Made by a program: the position numbers and the translations under genes. Below are positions 1-10,793 of a stretch of DNA of 47,777 bases, piece by piece; positions within the stretch are counted from its first letter, which is position 1; each line of letters begins with the position of its first letter. Origin of the DNA: Peptostreptococcus stomatis DSM 17678 (GTDB lineage: Bacteria; Bacillota; Clostridia; Peptostreptococcales; Peptostreptococcaceae); the NCBI RefSeq assembly GCF_000147675.1, contig NZ_ADGQ01000073.1, forward strand, positions 1 through 47,777. The letters are read 5' to 3'. The notes under the pieces were generated by a model. The model was given only the letters and a program-made list of their open reading frames with translations. It ran no database searches and was not told the origin of the DNA.

Positions 1-279
1 AAATAATGCTATAGTCAGATAGGACACGCTATTTCTCTTAATTTCTGCCAAGTCTGTATCCAGACCTGCCATGAACATCAATATGATAACCCCTATCTGG
101 GATACCTGGTCTAAAAAGGCCGTATCCTTTACTATACCTAACATTGACGGACCAATAATTACACCTGCCAACAAGGCCCCAACCACTTGAGGTAATTTGA
201 TTTTTTCCGTCAAAAAACCAAATACTTTTGTTGAAAATAGTATTATTGCTATACTCAACAGATAAGTGTAATCCAACAT
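1..279 (-). CDS. Cation:proton antiporter (CPA2/KefB-like), N-terminal part
   Basis: The first 93 codons read in frame off the left edge, so the gene is cut by the window. The visible protein starts MLDYTYLLSIAIILFSTK and has three hydrophobic segments separated by a short basic loop. It carries the family-typical stretch LPQVVGALLAGVIIGPSMLG followed by IGVIILMFMAGLDTDL. This matches the start of monovalent cation:proton antiporter-2 membrane proteins (KefB/GerN-like), which exchange Na+ or K+ for H+. The ATG at 277-279 follows a GGAGGCGA ribosome-binding site. The GNAT gene ends 53 bases upstream, so the two may be co-transcribed. The exact ion cannot be told from this fragment. Confidence 0.8.
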   Translation of the reverse strand, partial: MLDYTYLLSIAIILFSTKVFGFLTEKIKLPQVVGALLAGVIIGPSMLGIVKDTAFLDQVSQIGVIILMFMAGLDTDLAEIKRNSVSYLTIALF

Positions 280-332
280 AAAAATCGCCTCCATATACCA
301 ACTTAAATACTAAACATGTTTTAGTAGTTAAC

Positions 333-779
333 CTAAACCTGGTCATCTACCATCTGTACGTACTCTAACACATCAAATCCTAGTCTTTTATAAAGGTCTA
401 TAGCCCTCTTATTAGTTCCACAAACTTCTAACCTATACCTTACTGCTTCAGGAAAGTTTTCCTTGACCTTGGCAAAATATTCTTGGGCTATACCCATAGA
501 CCTGTATTCTTCACTTATATAAAGGTCCTCTAGCTGTATGGTGATTCCTGCCACCTCTGAAGCATAATAGCTGGTTACTATACCAAACCCAACCAAATTT
601 CCATCATACCTTGCTTCATATCCCCTTATAGAATGCTCTCTTGATAAGATATCACTTAAAAGCCTCTTTATTATCGACTCATCTATTGGATCAGCCACTG
701 CATCTGACCTATAAAAATGCATCATCATGCCCAAAAGGTCATCATAATTTTCCTTTTTAAAATCTTCAAACTTAACCAT
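333..779 (-). CDS. GNAT family N-acetyltransferase
   Basis: A 148-residue single-domain protein. It shows the GNAT core order: an N-terminal helix region, the strand ARYDGNLVGFGIVTSYY, the strand IQLEDLYISEEYRSMGIAQEYF containing an R-x-x-G-I-A version of the acetyl-CoA-binding loop (around residues 90-97), and the C-terminal signature YRLEVCGTNKRAIDLYKRLGF, which forms the last part of the fold. Such enzymes transfer an acetyl group from acetyl-CoA to an amine. The substrate cannot be predicted. The ATG follows AGTAGGAGTTTAT. It lies between the peroxiredoxin and the antiporter on the same strand. Confidence 0.88.
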   Translation of the reverse strand: MVKFEDFKKENYDDLLGMMMHFYRSDAVADPIDESIIKRLLSDILSREHSIRGYEARYDGNLVGFGIVTSYYASEVAGITIQLEDLYISEEYRSMGIAQEYFAKVKENFPEAVRYRLEVCGTNKRAIDLYKRLGFDVLEYVQMVDDQV

Positions 780-909
780 ATAAACTCCTACTTACTAGCA
801 CTTTTGATGTATAAATTCAATTACTTTTTTTACATGTTTAATATATAGTATATCATATTTTTAATCTTATATTCTATTAATTTGCCTTTTGTTTGATTAT
901 AAATATATT

Positions 910-953
910 AAAAAGGGCTATAACCCTTCTATTTCGTAGTGGTAGATAGCCCT
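910..953 (-). terminator. Intrinsic terminator after the peroxiredoxin gene
   Basis: On the minus strand an 8-bp stem (AGGGCTAT with ATAGCCCT) closes a 24-base loop and is followed by TTTTAAT. It lies about 70 bases past the peroxiredoxin stop codon. Confidence 0.6.
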
Positions 954-1023
954 AATTTTGTTCATGTTTTATTTTATATGTGATTCGTTTTGGACTTTTA
1001 GTAGGCCCTTATAAACCTAAACC

Positions 1024-1725
1024 TTATTTTCCATCATCCTTTTTGAAAGTTAAGAACCAGTCTAGCATATTATACTTGCTAGTGTCCTTAGCCAATTCCA
1101 CTCTCTGCTCAACTTCTTCACGAGTTGTTGGAGGAGGAACGATTACGTCCTTGCCTGGTTCCCAGTTAGCTGGTAGGGCAACTCCGTCCTTTTCAGCCTT
1201 CTGTAGGCCTATTAGGACACGCTTTATTTCAGCAAAGTTTCTACCTAGTGATGCCGGGTAGTATAGGATAGTCTTGATGATACCCTGTGGATCAATGAAG
1301 AATACCGCCCTAACTGCATGAGTGTCAGATTCACCCTGTAACATACCATATGCCTTAGCAACTTCCATCCTAATATCAGCTATTAGAGGGAATTTTACCT
1401 TTGGCTTTTCTATTCCATCCCATGTATAGTTTTCTATAGCTTCCAACCAGCCAAGGTGTGAATGCAATGAATCTATAGACAATCCAACTAATTCAGTGTT
1501 GTGTGCTAAGAACTCATCATGCATACTAGCAAATGTCATGAATTCTGTAGTACAAACTGGTGTAAAGTCTGCTGGATGTGAGAATAGTATTACCCACTTA
1601 CCTTCAAAATCATTAGGGAAATGCATAGGTCCCTTTGTTGTCACAGCCTCAAATTCTGGCGCCCTAGTTCCTATTAATGGGAAGTTTACCTTTTCCTGTA
1701 ATACGTCTAATCTTTCTTGGTTCAT
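1024..1725 (-). CDS. Peroxiredoxin, 1-Cys (Prx6) type
   Basis: A 233-residue thioredoxin-fold peroxidase that reduces hydrogen peroxide and alkyl hydroperoxides in the cytoplasm. The peroxidatic cysteine is Cys58 in HPADFTPVCTTEF. The Prx6 features are present: length above 220 residues, a C-terminal extension with LPANWEPGKDVIVPPPTTREE, and the ending TSKYNMLDWFLTFKK. Cys58 is the only cysteine in the protein, so no resolving cysteine is available within the chain; a small thiol or partner must complete the cycle. A good ribosome-binding site (AAGGAGGATTAAG) precedes the ATG. It stands alone with its own promoter region and terminator. In an anaerobe this is a typical oxygen-defence gene. 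Confidence 0.93.
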   Translation of the reverse strand: MNQERLDVLQEKVNFPLIGTRAPEFEAVTTKGPMHFPNDFEGKWVILFSHPADFTPVCTTEFMTFASMHDEFLAHNTELVGLSIDSLHSHLGWLEAIENYTWDGIEKPKVKFPLIADIRMEVAKAYGMLQGESDTHAVRAVFFIDPQGIIKTILYYPASLGRNFAEIKRVLIGLQKAEKDGVALPANWEPGKDVIVPPPTTREEVEQRVELAKDTSKYNMLDWFLTFKKDDGK

Positions 1726-1801
1726 ATCTTAATCCTCCTTATTTTATAACATCTTTATTGATATCTCGATAGGGTTATTACTTCTTCCCTACCAATCTCC
1801 T

Positions 1802-1845
1802 GGCATTAATGATACTGAATATTATTAATGCCTACTCTTATTATA
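1802..1845 (-). promoter_or_regulatory. Peroxiredoxin promoter -10 and start-site inverted repeat
   Basis: A TATAAT hexamer (minus strand) lies at 1840-1845; no strong -35 is visible 17 bases further up. Just downstream, where transcription should begin, is a perfect 9-bp inverted repeat, GGCATTAAT at 1802-1810 and ATTAATGCC at 1824-1832. It could be an operator or a 5'-terminal stem-loop of the mRNA. Confidence 0.5.
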
Positions 1846-1906
1846 CCGTACTTTTGGATCTTTAAACATATTTTTCTAAATTTTATAAAAAATAAATACC
1901 TATATC

Positions 1907-1957
1907 AAAAAATGGAGGCTGGCATCCTTTATATACGTAGAATGCCTCGCCTCCATT
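1907..1957 (-). terminator. Intrinsic terminator of the rpoBC operon
   Basis: A long stem: outer arms AATGGAGGC (1911-1919) and GCCTCCATT (1949-1957), and an inner GGCAT/ATGCC pair after a small bulge. On the minus strand it is followed by a six-T run. It sits 30 bases past the rpoC stop codon. Confidence 0.85.
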
Positions 1958-1988
1958 GTGATCTTCACTCGACTTAATCGTCAGTTAC

Positions 1989-4900
1989 CTAGATCATTTC
2001 ATCTAGATCGTAGTCGCTGTGTACTTCTTCTGTTGCTTCAGCTGTTTCCTCAACAAGCTCTTCAACTTCTTTTTCTATTGCTATATTCCTGTACTTCTTC
2101 ATACCTGTACCTGCTGGTATCAATTTACCAAGGATTACATTCTCCTTTAGGCCTATCAAGTGGTCTTTCTTGCCCTTGATAGCAGCGTCTGTAAGGACTC
2201 TTGTAGTCTCCTGGAATGATGCGGCTGACAAGAATGAGTCAGTTGCAAGAGAAGCCTTTGTAATACCTAATAGGACCCTCTTAGCCACTGCTGGCCTTAG
2301 GCCCTGCTCAAGAGCCTCTTCATTACACTTGTTGTATGTAAGGACTTCTTCATATCCACCTGGCAGTAGGTCTGTATCTCCTGGATCTTCAACCTTAACC
2401 TTGGATAACATCTGTCTTACTATTACTTCTATGTGCTTGTCGTTGATATCAACACCCTGTAACCTGTACACTCTCTGTACTTCCTTAACGATGTAATCCT
2501 GCACACCACCGATTCCCTTAACCCTAACTATATCGTGTGGGTTAATAGAACCCTGTGTCAAAGGTTCACCAGCTTCTATATAGTCACCGTCTTTTACCTT
2601 TAGCCTAGATCCGTATGGTATCTGGTATGTCTCTGCTTCGCCATCATCTGAAGTAACTACTACCTCTTTTCTCTTGGCTGTTTCATCAACTTCTACCCTA
2701 CCTGATATTTCAGTGATAACAGCTAGACCCTTTGGCTTACGAGCTTCGAAAAGCTCCTCGACTCTAGGAAGACCCTGCGTGATATCTCCACCGGCTACAC
2801 CACCTGTATGGAATGTACGCATTGTAAGCTGGGTACCCGGCTCACCGATTGATTGGGCAGCTATGATACCTACTGCCTCACCTATGTTTACTGGCTTACC
2901 AGTAGCAAGGTTTCTACCATAGCACTTAGCACACACACCATGTTCTGTCTTACAGTTTAGAACAGTTCTAATCTTAACCTTTTCGATACCACAATCTATA
3001 ATCTTATCTGCGTCATCTTCTGAAATCATATGGTCACCTGGAACTACCTCTTGGCCAGTCTCTGGGTTTAGAACTGGATCTATAGTGTACCTACCTATTA
3101 TTCTGTCTCTCAAGTCCTCTATGACTTCATTACCATCCCTAATAGCAAATACATCTGTAGTTTCTCTTGTTCCACAGTCTATATCCCTTACTATAACATC
3201 CTGGCTGACGTCAACTAGTCTTCTTGTCAAGTAACCTGAATCGGCTGTACGAAGGGCAGTATCGGCTAGACCCTTTCTAGCTCCATGTGAAGATGTAAAG
3301 TATTCCATTACTGACAGACCTTCACGGAAGTTAGACTTAACTGGGATTTCCACCGTCTTACCTGATGCATTGGCCATCAGACCACGCATACCAGCCAGCT
3401 GTCTGATCTGGTTCTTAGAACCTCTGGCTCCTGAATGGGCCATTATGAATATATTGTTCATTCTGTCTAGACCATCCATTAGGGCATCAGTTACCTTATC
3501 AGTAGTTTCTGTCCAAGTTTCTATTACCTTTTCATATCTTTCATCGTTTGATATAAGACCCCTTCTATAGGCCTTTTCATACTTATCAACTAGGTCTTCA
3601 GCCTCCTTGATATATGTATACTTGGCTTCTGGTATATCCATGTCGGCAACGGCAACTGTGATACCACCAACTGTTGAATACTTATAACCCATAGCCTTTA
3701 CATAGTCAAGAAGCTCTGCAGTCTTAGTATTTCCATGCTTTCTAAAGCACTTGTCTATAATCTTTCCTAGTGACTTCTTGTCTGCCAGGAAGTCTACCTC
3801 TAGGCTGAATGGGTCCTTGTCCCTGTCTACAAATCCTAGGTCCTGAGGTATACCTTCATTGAAGATAAACCTACCAACTGTAGATTCAACTAGGGAAGAC
3901 CTACCATCATCTAGGGTTAATCTCATCTTTACTAGGGCATGCAATTCTACCTTATGGTTGAAGTATGCCAATAATAGTTCATTGTAGTCCTTGAATACTG
4001 AACCTGTACCCTTTGCACCCTCCTGGGCTTCTATTGTCAAATAATATGAACCAAGAACCATGTCCTGAGAAGGAGTAGTTATTGGGGCACCATCCTTAGG
4101 TGCTAGGATATTATTTACAGATAGCATTAGGTACCTAGCCTCAGCCTGGGCCTCTACTGATAGTGGCACGTGGACAGCCATCTGGTCACCGTCAAAGTCG
4201 GCATTGTAGGCTGTACAAACCAGTGGATGAAGCTTGATTGCCTTACCCTCTACCAGGACTGGCTCAAAGGCCTGAATACCTAGTCTATGTAGGGTAGGGG
4301 CACGGTTAAGTAGGACTGGGTGACTCTTGATTACATCTTCAAGTACATCCCATACTTCTGGCTTTACCTTTTCTACTATAGTCTTGGCAGACTTGATATT
4401 GTGAGCAAATCCTCTTTCTACTAGCTTGTCCATTACGAATGGCTTGAATAGTTCAAGGGCCATCTTCTTTGGAAGACCACACTGGTAGAACTTAAGCTCT
4501 GGACCAACTACGATAACAGAACGACCAGAATAGTCAACTCTCTTACCTAGTAGGTTCTGTCTGAAACGACCCTGCTTACCCTTTAGCATGTCTGATAGTG
4601 ACTTAAGAGGTCTATTACCTGGTCCTGTAACCGGCCTTCCCCTTCTACCATTGTCTATTAGGGCATCTACTGCTTCCTGTAGCATTCTTTTTTCATTTCT
4701 AACTATGATTTCTGGAGCACCTAATTCAAGAAGTCTCTTCAATCTGTTGTTTCTGTTTATAACCCTCCTATAAAGGTCATTTAGGTCAGATGTAGCAAAC
4801 CTACCACCATCCAACTGAACCATTGGTCTTAGGTCTGGTGGGATTACTGGTATAGCCTCAAGGATCATCCATTCTGGCTTGTTACCTGACTTTTTGAAGG

Positions 4901-5543
4901 CCTCTACTACTTCTAGTCTTCTGATAGTTCTAACCCTCTTCTGACCAGTCGCATCCTTCAAGTCTTCCCTCAACTCAGCTGACTGAGCTTCAAGGTCTAT
5001 CTTTTCTAATAGCTTCTTTACTGCTTCTGCACCTATACCAACTTCAAATTCATAGCCATACTTTTCAACAGCATTCCTATATTCTCTTTCTGTCAGTACC
5101 TGCTTATAGGCTAGGCCAGTATCACCTGGATCTGTAACCACATATGATGCAAAGTACAATACCTTTTCAAGAGACCTTGGTGACATATCAAGTAGTAGTC
5201 CCATCCTTGAAGGTATACCCTTGAAATACCAGATATGAGACATAGGAGCAGCTAACTCTATATGGCCCATTCTCTCTCTTCTTACCTTGGCCTTAGTTAC
5301 TTCAACACCACACCTATCACACACTACGCCCTTGTATCTTACTCTTCTATACTTACCGCAGTGGCATTCCCAGTCCTTTGTAGGTCCAAATATTCTTTCA
5401 CAGAATAGACCGTCCTTCTCTGGCTTCAATGTTCTATAGTTAATTGTTTCTGGTTTCTTAACTTCTCCCCTTGACCACTGTCTGATTCTCTCCGGAGATG
5501 CCAAACCTATTTTTATCGACTCAAAATTGTTTAATTCAAACAA
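1989..5543 (-). CDS. rpoC: DNA-directed RNA polymerase subunit beta'
   Basis: 1184 residues, the usual Firmicutes size. RpoC forms one half of the polymerase active-site cleft. Seen in order: the N-terminal zinc site ([20 protein letters not shown]), the rudder/lid region with [20 protein letters not shown], the catalytic Mg-binding [12 protein letters not shown] motif, the second zinc site (CGTRE plus [13 protein letters not shown]), and the trigger-loop region [16 protein letters not shown]. The C-terminus ends in an acidic tail ([16 protein letters not shown]...). The start is TTG at 5541-5543, placed by an AAGGGAG site eight bases upstream and by alignment of [18 protein letters not shown] with known RpoC starts. 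It is co-transcribed with rpoB, 133 bases upstream. Confidence 0.98.
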   Translation of the reverse strand: MFELNNFESIKIGLASPERIRQWSRGEVKKPETINYRTLKPEKDGLFCERIFGPTKDWECHCGKYRRVRYKGVVCDRCGVEVTKAKVRRERMGHIELAAPMSHIWYFKGIPSRMGLLLDMSPRSLEKVLYFASYVVTDPGDTGLAYKQVLTEREYRNAVEKYGYEFEVGIGAEAVKKLLEKIDLEAQSAELREDLKDATGQKRVRTIRRLEVVEAFKKSGNKPEWMILEAIPVIPPDLRPMVQLDGGRFATSDLNDLYRRVINRNNRLKRLLELGAPEIIVRNEKRMLQEAVDALIDNGRRGRPVTGPGNRPLKSLSDMLKGKQGRFRQNLLGKRVDYSGRSVIVVGPELKFYQCGLPKKMALELFKPFVMDKLVERGFAHNIKSAKTIVEKVKPEVWDVLEDVIKSHPVLLNRAPTLHRLGIQAFEPVLVEGKAIKLHPLVCTAYNADFDGDQMAVHVPLSVEAQAEARYLMLSVNNILAPKDGAPITTPSQDMVLGSYYLTIEAQEGAKGTGSVFKDYNELLLAYFNHKVELHALVKMRLTLDDGRSSLVESTVGRFIFNEGIPQDLGFVDRDKDPFSLEVDFLADKKSLGKIIDKCFRKHGNTKTAELLDYVKAMGYKYSTVGGITVAVADMDIPEAKYTYIKEAEDLVDKYEKAYRRGLISNDERYEKVIETWTETTDKVTDALMDGLDRMNNIFIMAHSGARGSKNQIRQLAGMRGLMANASGKTVEIPVKSNFREGLSVMEYFTSSHGARKGLADTALRTADSGYLTRRLVDVSQDVIVRDIDCGTRETTDVFAIRDGNEVIEDLRDRIIGRYTIDPVLNPETGQEVVPGDHMISEDDADKIIDCGIEKVKIRTVLNCKTEHGVCAKCYGRNLATGKPVNIGEAVGIIAAQSIGEPGTQLTMRTFHTGGVAGGDITQGLPRVEELFEARKPKGLAVITEISGRVEVDETAKRKEVVVTSDDGEAETYQIPYGSRLKVKDGDYIEAGEPLTQGSINPHDIVRVKGIGGVQDYIVKEVQRVYRLQGVDINDKHIEVIVRQMLSKVKVEDPGDTDLLPGGYEEVLTYNKCNEEALEQGLRPAVAKRVLLGITKASLATDSFLSAASFQETTRVLTDAAIKGKKDHLIGLKENVILGKLIPAGTGMKKYRNIAIEKEVEELVEETAEATEEVHSDYDLDEMI

Positions 5544-5588
5544 GGAGTTCTCTCCCTTCTTTCGATACTATTAATTTTATTTAAACGC

Positions 5589-5624
5589 ATCTCGGTAACT
5601 GTTAAAACCTACAGCTACCAAGAT
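5589..5624 (-). other. Strong RNA hairpin between rpoB and rpoC
   Basis: ATCTTGGTAGCTGT pairs over 14 bp (two G-U pairs) with ACAGTTACCGAGAT around an 8-base loop on the minus strand. No T-run follows, so it is not a terminator. It could be an RNase processing site or could affect rpoC translation; that role is inferred. Confidence 0.6.
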
Positions 5625-5676
5625 ACCACCATCTTTACCTCATAGATAATAAATATCCATTAAAATCCCAGTCTTC

Positions 5677-8600
5677 CTAGAATTCATCCTCGTATTCATC
5701 ATATGAATCGTCACCTTCAAAGCTGTCATCTTCATCACTGAATTCCTCTATCTCTTCAAAGTCACCCTCTTCATTATCGTTGAATTCATCATATGAATCA
5801 TCAACTTCTTCTATCATGTGACCTTCTTCTATATCATCTGTTACAATGCTTTCTATCTTGAATTCTCCAACAGCTTCTTCTTCATCATCTACTGATTCCT
5901 TGATGTCTATTGCTAGACCCTTCTGGTCAAGAGCACTGACATCCAAGCACAATGACTGCAATTCCTTCATCAATACTCTGAATGATTCCGGCATTCCTGG
6001 CTCTGGTATATTTTCACCCTTAACGATAGCTTCATATGTTTCAACCCTACCCTTAACGTCATCTGACTTAACTGTCAAGATTTCCTGTAGGATATGAGAT
6101 GCACCATAGGCTTCTAGGGCCCAAACTTCCATTTCTCCGAATCTCTGTCCACCGAACTGGGCCTTACCACCTAGTGGCTGCTGAGTTACTAGTGAGTATG
6201 GTCCTGTACTTCTTGCATGTAGCTTGTCATCAACCAGGTGGTGTAGCTTCAAGTAGTACATGTAACCAACTGTGATTCTGTTATCGAAACTTTCGCCTGT
6301 ACGTCCATCATATAGGGTTAATTTACCATCTCTTGGGTAACCTGCCATTTCAAGAGCATCCATGATATCATATTCGTTAGCTCCATCAAATACTGAAGTA
6401 GCTACATACCAGCCTAGCTTCTTAGCAGCTAGACCCAAGTGCATTTCAAGTACCTGTCCGATGTTCATACGAGAAGGTATACCCTGTGGATTCAAGACGA
6501 TATCCATAGGAGTACCATCGTCCATGAATGGCATATCCTCTTCTGGTAAAACTCTTGAGATAACACCCTTGTTACCGTGACGACCTGCCATCTTGTCTCC
6601 AACCTTAATTTTTCTCTTCTTGGCTATATAACACCTTACAAGTTCATTTACACCTGGAGATAGGTCATCTCCATTTTCCCTAGTGAAGATTCTGATATCA
6701 ACTATGATACCTGACTCTCCATGAGGAACCTTTAGAGAAGTGTCTCTTACCTCCCTGGCCTTTTCACCGAAGATAGCCCTAAGAAGTCTTTCTTCAGCTG
6801 TCAGTTCAGTTTCTCCCTTAGGAGTAACCTTACCTACTAGGATATCTCCTGAGTCTACCTCAGCACCTATCCTGATAATACCCCTATCATCAAGGTTCTT
6901 GATGGCATTTTCACCAACATTAGGTATGTCTCTAGTGATTTCTTCTGGTCCTAGCTTTGTATCTCTGGCTTCACACTCATATTCTTCTATATGAATTGTA
7001 GACAGCCTATCCTCCTTTACAAGTCTTTCATTGATAAGTACGGCGTCCTCGTAGTTGTAACCCTCCCATGTCATGAAGGCTATCAAACAGTTTCTACCAA
7101 GGGCAATTTCACCATGGTCAGTAGCTGGACCATCGGCAATTACATCTCCTGCCTTGACCTCTTCGTTCTTGCTAACTATTGGGGCCTGGTTTACACAAGT
7201 ACCAGAGTTTGACCTCTTGAACTTAAGTAACTTGTACCTATCCTTGTCTCCATTTTCCTTCTTGATGATGATTTCGTCAGCAGATACCCTGTCAACTATA
7301 CCATCATTCTTTGCAACTACCACTGCACCAGAGTCTTTGGCCGCCCTGTACTCGATACCTGTACCGATAATTGGGGCCTCTCTCCTGACTAGTGGTACTG
7401 CCTGACGCTGCATGTTTGATCCCATCAGGGCCCTGTTGGCGTCGTCATTTTCCAGGAATGGTATCATGGCTGTAGCAACTGATACTACCTGCTTAGGAGA
7501 GATATCCATGTAGTCAACCCTGTCTTCAGGAACCATTTCAACAGCACCTAGGACAGTTCTACAGATAACCCTGCTATTTACGAAATGGCCCTCTTCATCC
7601 AACTGTTCATTGGCCTGGGCCCTAACATATAGGTCCTCTTCATCAGCTGTCAGGTAATGTATTTCATCAGTTACGACCTTATTTACCTTGTCATACTTTC
7701 TATATGGAGATTCTATAAATCCATATTCATTTATCTTAGCATATGTAGAAAGTGAGTTTATAAGACCGATATTTGGACCTTCTGGGGTCTCTATCGGACA
7801 CATTCTACCGTAGTGTGAGTGGTGAACGTCACGCACTTCGAAACCTGCCCTTTCTCTTGATAGACCACCTGGTCCAAGGGCAGATAATCTTCTCTTGTGA
7901 GTAAGTTCTGACAACGGGTTAGTCTGGTCCATGAACTGAGACAACTGAGAAGAACCGAAGAACTCCTTAATTGCTGCAGATACAGGTCTAATATTAACTA
8001 GGGCCTGTGGAGTGATAGTATCCATATCCTGGACTGTCATCCTCTCCCTGATTACCCTTTCCATCCTAGAGAAACCTATACGAACCTGGTTCTGTAGAAG
8101 TTCTCCTACACACCTGATCCTTCTGTTTCCTAGGTGGTCTATATCGTCTATATTGCCAACTCTATCCTTACCATCTATTAGGTAGAATAGGCCAAATTCA
8201 TAAGATATAGATGCTATTATATCATCCAATAGGATGTGCTTAGGAACCAACTTCTTGGAGTTAGAAGCTAGCACTTCCCTCAACTGGGCTTCATCCTGGT
8301 AGGTTTCCATAAATTCCTTTAATGTCGGATAATGTACATCTTCCTTTATATTTAGGTCAGATATGTCAAAGTTGATGTGAGACTTTATGTCAACAAAGTT
8401 ATTACCAATTACCTTGATTTCCTTGTCATCATCAATAGCTATCCAAACTGCATTTATACCAGAGTTCTGGATTTCCCTGGCAAGTTCTAAAGATATCTTG
8501 TCTCCAGCATCAGCAAACTTCTCTCCAGTATCTGGATTGATAATTTCTCTAGAAGCCACCTTGTCCATAATCCTGTAGCAAAGGGCTAGTTTCTTGTTGA

Positions 8601-9423
8601 ACTTGTACCTACCAACCTTGGCAAGGTCATACCTCTTTGGATCAAAGAACAATGAATTTAGTAGTGATGAAGCACTATCCACAGTTGGAGGTTCACCTGG
8701 TCTCAACTTCTTGTAGATTTCTATCAGACCTTCATCAACATTTGTAGTATTATCCTTTTCTAGTGTTGATAAGACTCTCTCATCTTCACCTAAAAGGTTG
8801 ATTATTTCTGCATCAGTACCTATACCTAGGGCCCTTAATAGGACTGTAACTGGCTGCTTTCTCGTCCTGTCAACTCTTACAGATATTACACCTGTAGAGT
8901 CTGTTTCATATTCCAGCCATGCACCCCTGTTTGGTATTACTGTAGAAGAAATTAGCCTGTTGCCAGTCTTATCTCTTTCCTCTGCATAGTAGACACCTGG
9001 TGACCTAACTAACTGTGATACAATAACTCTCTCAGCACCATTTATTACGAAGGTACCCCTGTCTGTCATTAGAGGGAAATCTCCCATAAATACTTCCTGC
9101 TCTTTTATTTCTCCAGTTTCCTTATTTATAAGTCTAACCTTTACCTTCAAAGGAGCACAGTAAGTAGTATCTCTTTCCTTACACTCTTCAATATCGTATT
9201 TTGGCTTTTCATCTAGAGAATAATCTACAAACTCCAAAATCAGATTACCCGTATAATCCTCAATAGGAGAAATATCTGTAAATACCTCTTTCAAACCTTC
9301 TTCCAAAAACCACTTGTATGAATCCACCTGGATTTCAATCAGGTTTGGAACGTCAGCTATTTCCTTGATTTTGGAAAAGCTCATTCTTTCTCTTTTTCCA
9401 ATCGTGACTGGATGTGGTACCAC
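5677..9423 (-). CDS. rpoB: DNA-directed RNA polymerase subunit beta
   Basis: 1248 residues from the chosen start. RpoB is the second catalytic polymerase subunit and the rifamycin target. Visible landmarks: the start region [14 protein letters not shown], the rifampicin pocket ([17 protein letters not shown] and [12 protein letters not shown]), [31 protein letters not shown], and the C-terminal [24 protein letters not shown] clamp/switch segment. The rifampicin pocket shows the common sensitive residues (D, H, R, S). The GTG at 9421-9423 is chosen because GAGGTGA lies five bases upstream; an in-frame GTG at 9430-9432 overlaps that site. After the conserved end the protein has about 70 extra, very acidic residues. 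No rplJ-rplL precede it; a CWB2 protein gene does. Confidence 0.97.
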   Translation of the reverse strand: MVPHPVTIGKRERMSFSKIKEIADVPNLIEIQVDSYKWFLEEGLKEVFTDISPIEDYTGNLILEFVDYSLDEKPKYDIEECKERDTTYCAPLKVKVRLINKETGEIKEQEVFMGDFPLMTDRGTFVINGAERVIVSQLVRSPGVYYAEERDKTGNRLISSTVIPNRGAWLEYETDSTGVISVRVDRTRKQPVTVLLRALGIGTDAEIINLLGEDERVLSTLEKDNTTNVDEGLIEIYKKLRPGEPPTVDSASSLLNSLFFDPKRYDLAKVGRYKFNKKLALCYRIMDKVASREIINPDTGEKFADAGDKISLELAREIQNSGINAVWIAIDDDKEIKVIGNNFVDIKSHINFDISDLNIKEDVHYPTLKEFMETYQDEAQLREVLASNSKKLVPKHILLDDIIASISYEFGLFYLIDGKDRVGNIDDIDHLGNRRIRCVGELLQNQVRIGFSRMERVIRERMTVQDMDTITPQALVNIRPVSAAIKEFFGSSQLSQFMDQTNPLSELTHKRRLSALGPGGLSRERAGFEVRDVHHSHYGRMCPIETPEGPNIGLINSLSTYAKINEYGFIESPYRKYDKVNKVVTDEIHYLTADEEDLYVRAQANEQLDEEGHFVNSRVICRTVLGAVEMVPEDRVDYMDISPKQVVSVATAMIPFLENDDANRALMGSNMQRQAVPLVRREAPIIGTGIEYRAAKDSGAVVVAKNDGIVDRVSADEIIIKKENGDKDRYKLLKFKRSNSGTCVNQAPIVSKNEEVKAGDVIADGPATDHGEIALGRNCLIAFMTWEGYNYEDAVLINERLVKEDRLSTIHIEEYECEARDTKLGPEEITRDIPNVGENAIKNLDDRGIIRIGAEVDSGDILVGKVTPKGETELTAEERLLRAIFGEKAREVRDTSLKVPHGESGIIVDIRIFTRENGDDLSPGVNELVRCYIAKKRKIKVGDKMAGRHGNKGVISRVLPEEDMPFMDDGTPMDIVLNPQGIPSRMNIGQVLEMHLGLAAKKLGWYVATSVFDGANEYDIMDALEMAGYPRDGKLTLYDGRTGESFDNRITVGYMYYLKLHHLVDDKLHARSTGPYSLVTQQPLGGKAQFGGQRFGEMEVWALEAYGASHILQEILTVKSDDVKGRVETYEAIVKGENIPEPGMPESFRVLMKELQSLCLDVSALDQKGLAIDIKESVDDEEEAVGEFKIESIVTDDIEEGHMIEEVDDSYDEFNDNEEGDFEEIEEFSDEDDSFEGDDSYDEYEDEF

Positions 9424-9624
9424 AATCTTCACCTCACTAAATTAAATTTTGATTGCATTTGTTAATTTATGAGTCATACAGCCTTAAATCCACCTCGATC
9501 CAGTAATTAAATGCAATAGAAATTTACCTTTTCGAGCCCACTTTATCAGCTGCGAATATAACTAAATAAGTGCTTTTAATATATTTTTTTGCAACCTAAA
9601 AAGACCTGCAAATATATTATGGGC

Positions 9625-9651
9625 AGTATATTATTTTAACATATTTGTCAA
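9625..9651 (-). promoter_or_regulatory. rpoBC promoter
   Basis: On the minus strand, TTGACA (9646-9651) and TATACT (9625-9630), with a 15-base spacer, somewhat short. The transcript would carry a leader of nearly 200 bases before rpoB. I saw no clear terminator or protein-binding motif in the leader. Confidence 0.55.
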
Positions 9652-9704
9652 GTCTTTTCAAGATTTTCTATTAAATTTTCACATATTTTGGGTTTATTAT
9701 TTTT

Positions 9705-10760
9705 CTATTTTGTGTTTTCCATATATATTTCACGGAACGACTGGCTGATGCTCTCGGTTAGTGTATCATTCTTATCCAGTACAACCTCTTCCCTGCCATC
9801 AATCCTTACTACTATTTCCTTGTCTATAGGGTTTTTAATATCCATTATAGACCTCATCAAAAACTCATATCTTCTTCCGTCTATCTTTATCATCAAGTCC
9901 ATTTTTAATTTAGATGGCTCCCTCTTCTTCATAGAGTCAACCTTCTTAAAGTCAACTGAAAACTTGTTATAGTATTTTTCGCATTGATATACAGGAAAAT
10001 ATCCTTTCTGACCATTTAGATATAGGTTGAATTCTTTCAGTACAAGGCCATTACCCTTGAGATATTCTTCATTGGCCTTCATAACTGTAGGTCGAATCCG
10101 ACTATCAGCTGATATGGCCAACTTCCTGTCCTTATTATACTCATCATAGAAGGCCTTGCTAGTTTCATACCTGTCCCTACCGCTTATCCTCTTGGCCTTC
10201 AATTGGGCTAGCAAATCGTCCGGAACAGACATAGGTCCACCAACTACCACCAATTCTTTGCCAGTTAGTAGGCTTGATACCTCTTTTATATTATCCTTTG
10301 ATTTTATATCCAGCAGTATTGTTGGAACACCGGAAGTAGATGCTGATATAGAATCTTCAAGCTTGATCCCTGATACTATATTTACCCTCTTGCTTTCCTT
10401 AGTTTTTCCTTCTAGCATCCTATAAGCTGCTATAGATGTTTGATACCTGTCCTTACCAGAAACCCTTACAAACTTCTTTACCGGTAATTGTTTTAATTCC
10501 TCTTCAGGTACGCTGTCTGGTCCTCCGACTACATATAGGGTTTCAATCTGGTCTTTTTCTGTAAGGTCATTTCTTGAGTAGCCCTTAGTAGTGTATAATC
10601 TGGCATTCATTGAATTAGCCATTGACGACGCTACAATTAGGTCCGTATCAGCCTTTCCTGAAGCGTAGACTCCTATATTATTCGACTGAGAAAAAGATGG
10701 AAATGTCGATACCGATAGCATCGTAAATATCCCACACATAATAATACTAAGTTTTTTCAT
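9705..10760 (-). CDS. Secreted protein with cell wall-binding repeat 2 (CWB2) domains
   Basis: 351 residues. A signal peptide (MKKLSIIMCGIFTML...) precedes two CWB2 (PF04122-type) units, shown by VVGGPDSVP (77-85) with RVSGKDRYQTS (99-109), and VVGGPMSVP (172-180) with RISGRDRYETS (191-201). CWB2 modules anchor proteins non-covalently to wall polymers in clostridia. Functional anchoring usually takes three modules; here the region after about residue 215 is a different, charged, beta-rich domain (for example KIDGRRYEF and VRIDGREEVVLDK) that I do not recognise. The gene starts 33 bases after the caspase-like gene and has a strong GAGGAGGGG site, so the two form an operon. Confidence 0.85.
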   Translation of the reverse strand: MKKLSIIMCGIFTMLSVSTFPSFSQSNNIGVYASGKADTDLIVASSMANSMNARLYTTKGYSRNDLTEKDQIETLYVVGGPDSVPEEELKQLPVKKFVRVSGKDRYQTSIAAYRMLEGKTKESKRVNIVSGIKLEDSISASTSGVPTILLDIKSKDNIKEVSSLLTGKELVVVGGPMSVPDDLLAQLKAKRISGRDRYETSKAFYDEYNKDRKLAISADSRIRPTVMKANEEYLKGNGLVLKEFNLYLNGQKGYFPVYQCEKYYNKFSVDFKKVDSMKKREPSKLKMDLMIKIDGRRYEFLMRSIMDIKNPIDKEIVVRIDGREEVVLDKNDTLTESISQSFREIYMENTK

Positions 10761-10793
10761 AAAATCACCCCTCCTCGAATGATATGACTTTGT

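Noticed and set aside
38-346. Open frame of about 100 codons on the minus strand over the antiporter start
   Set aside because: It has an unnatural composition and runs across the GGAGG site and start of the in-frame antiporter, whose translation matches a known family.
2674-2922. Plus-strand open frames inside rpoC and rpoB
   Set aside because: They lack ribosome-binding sites and lie opposite highly conserved polymerase domains; they are reading-frame shadows.
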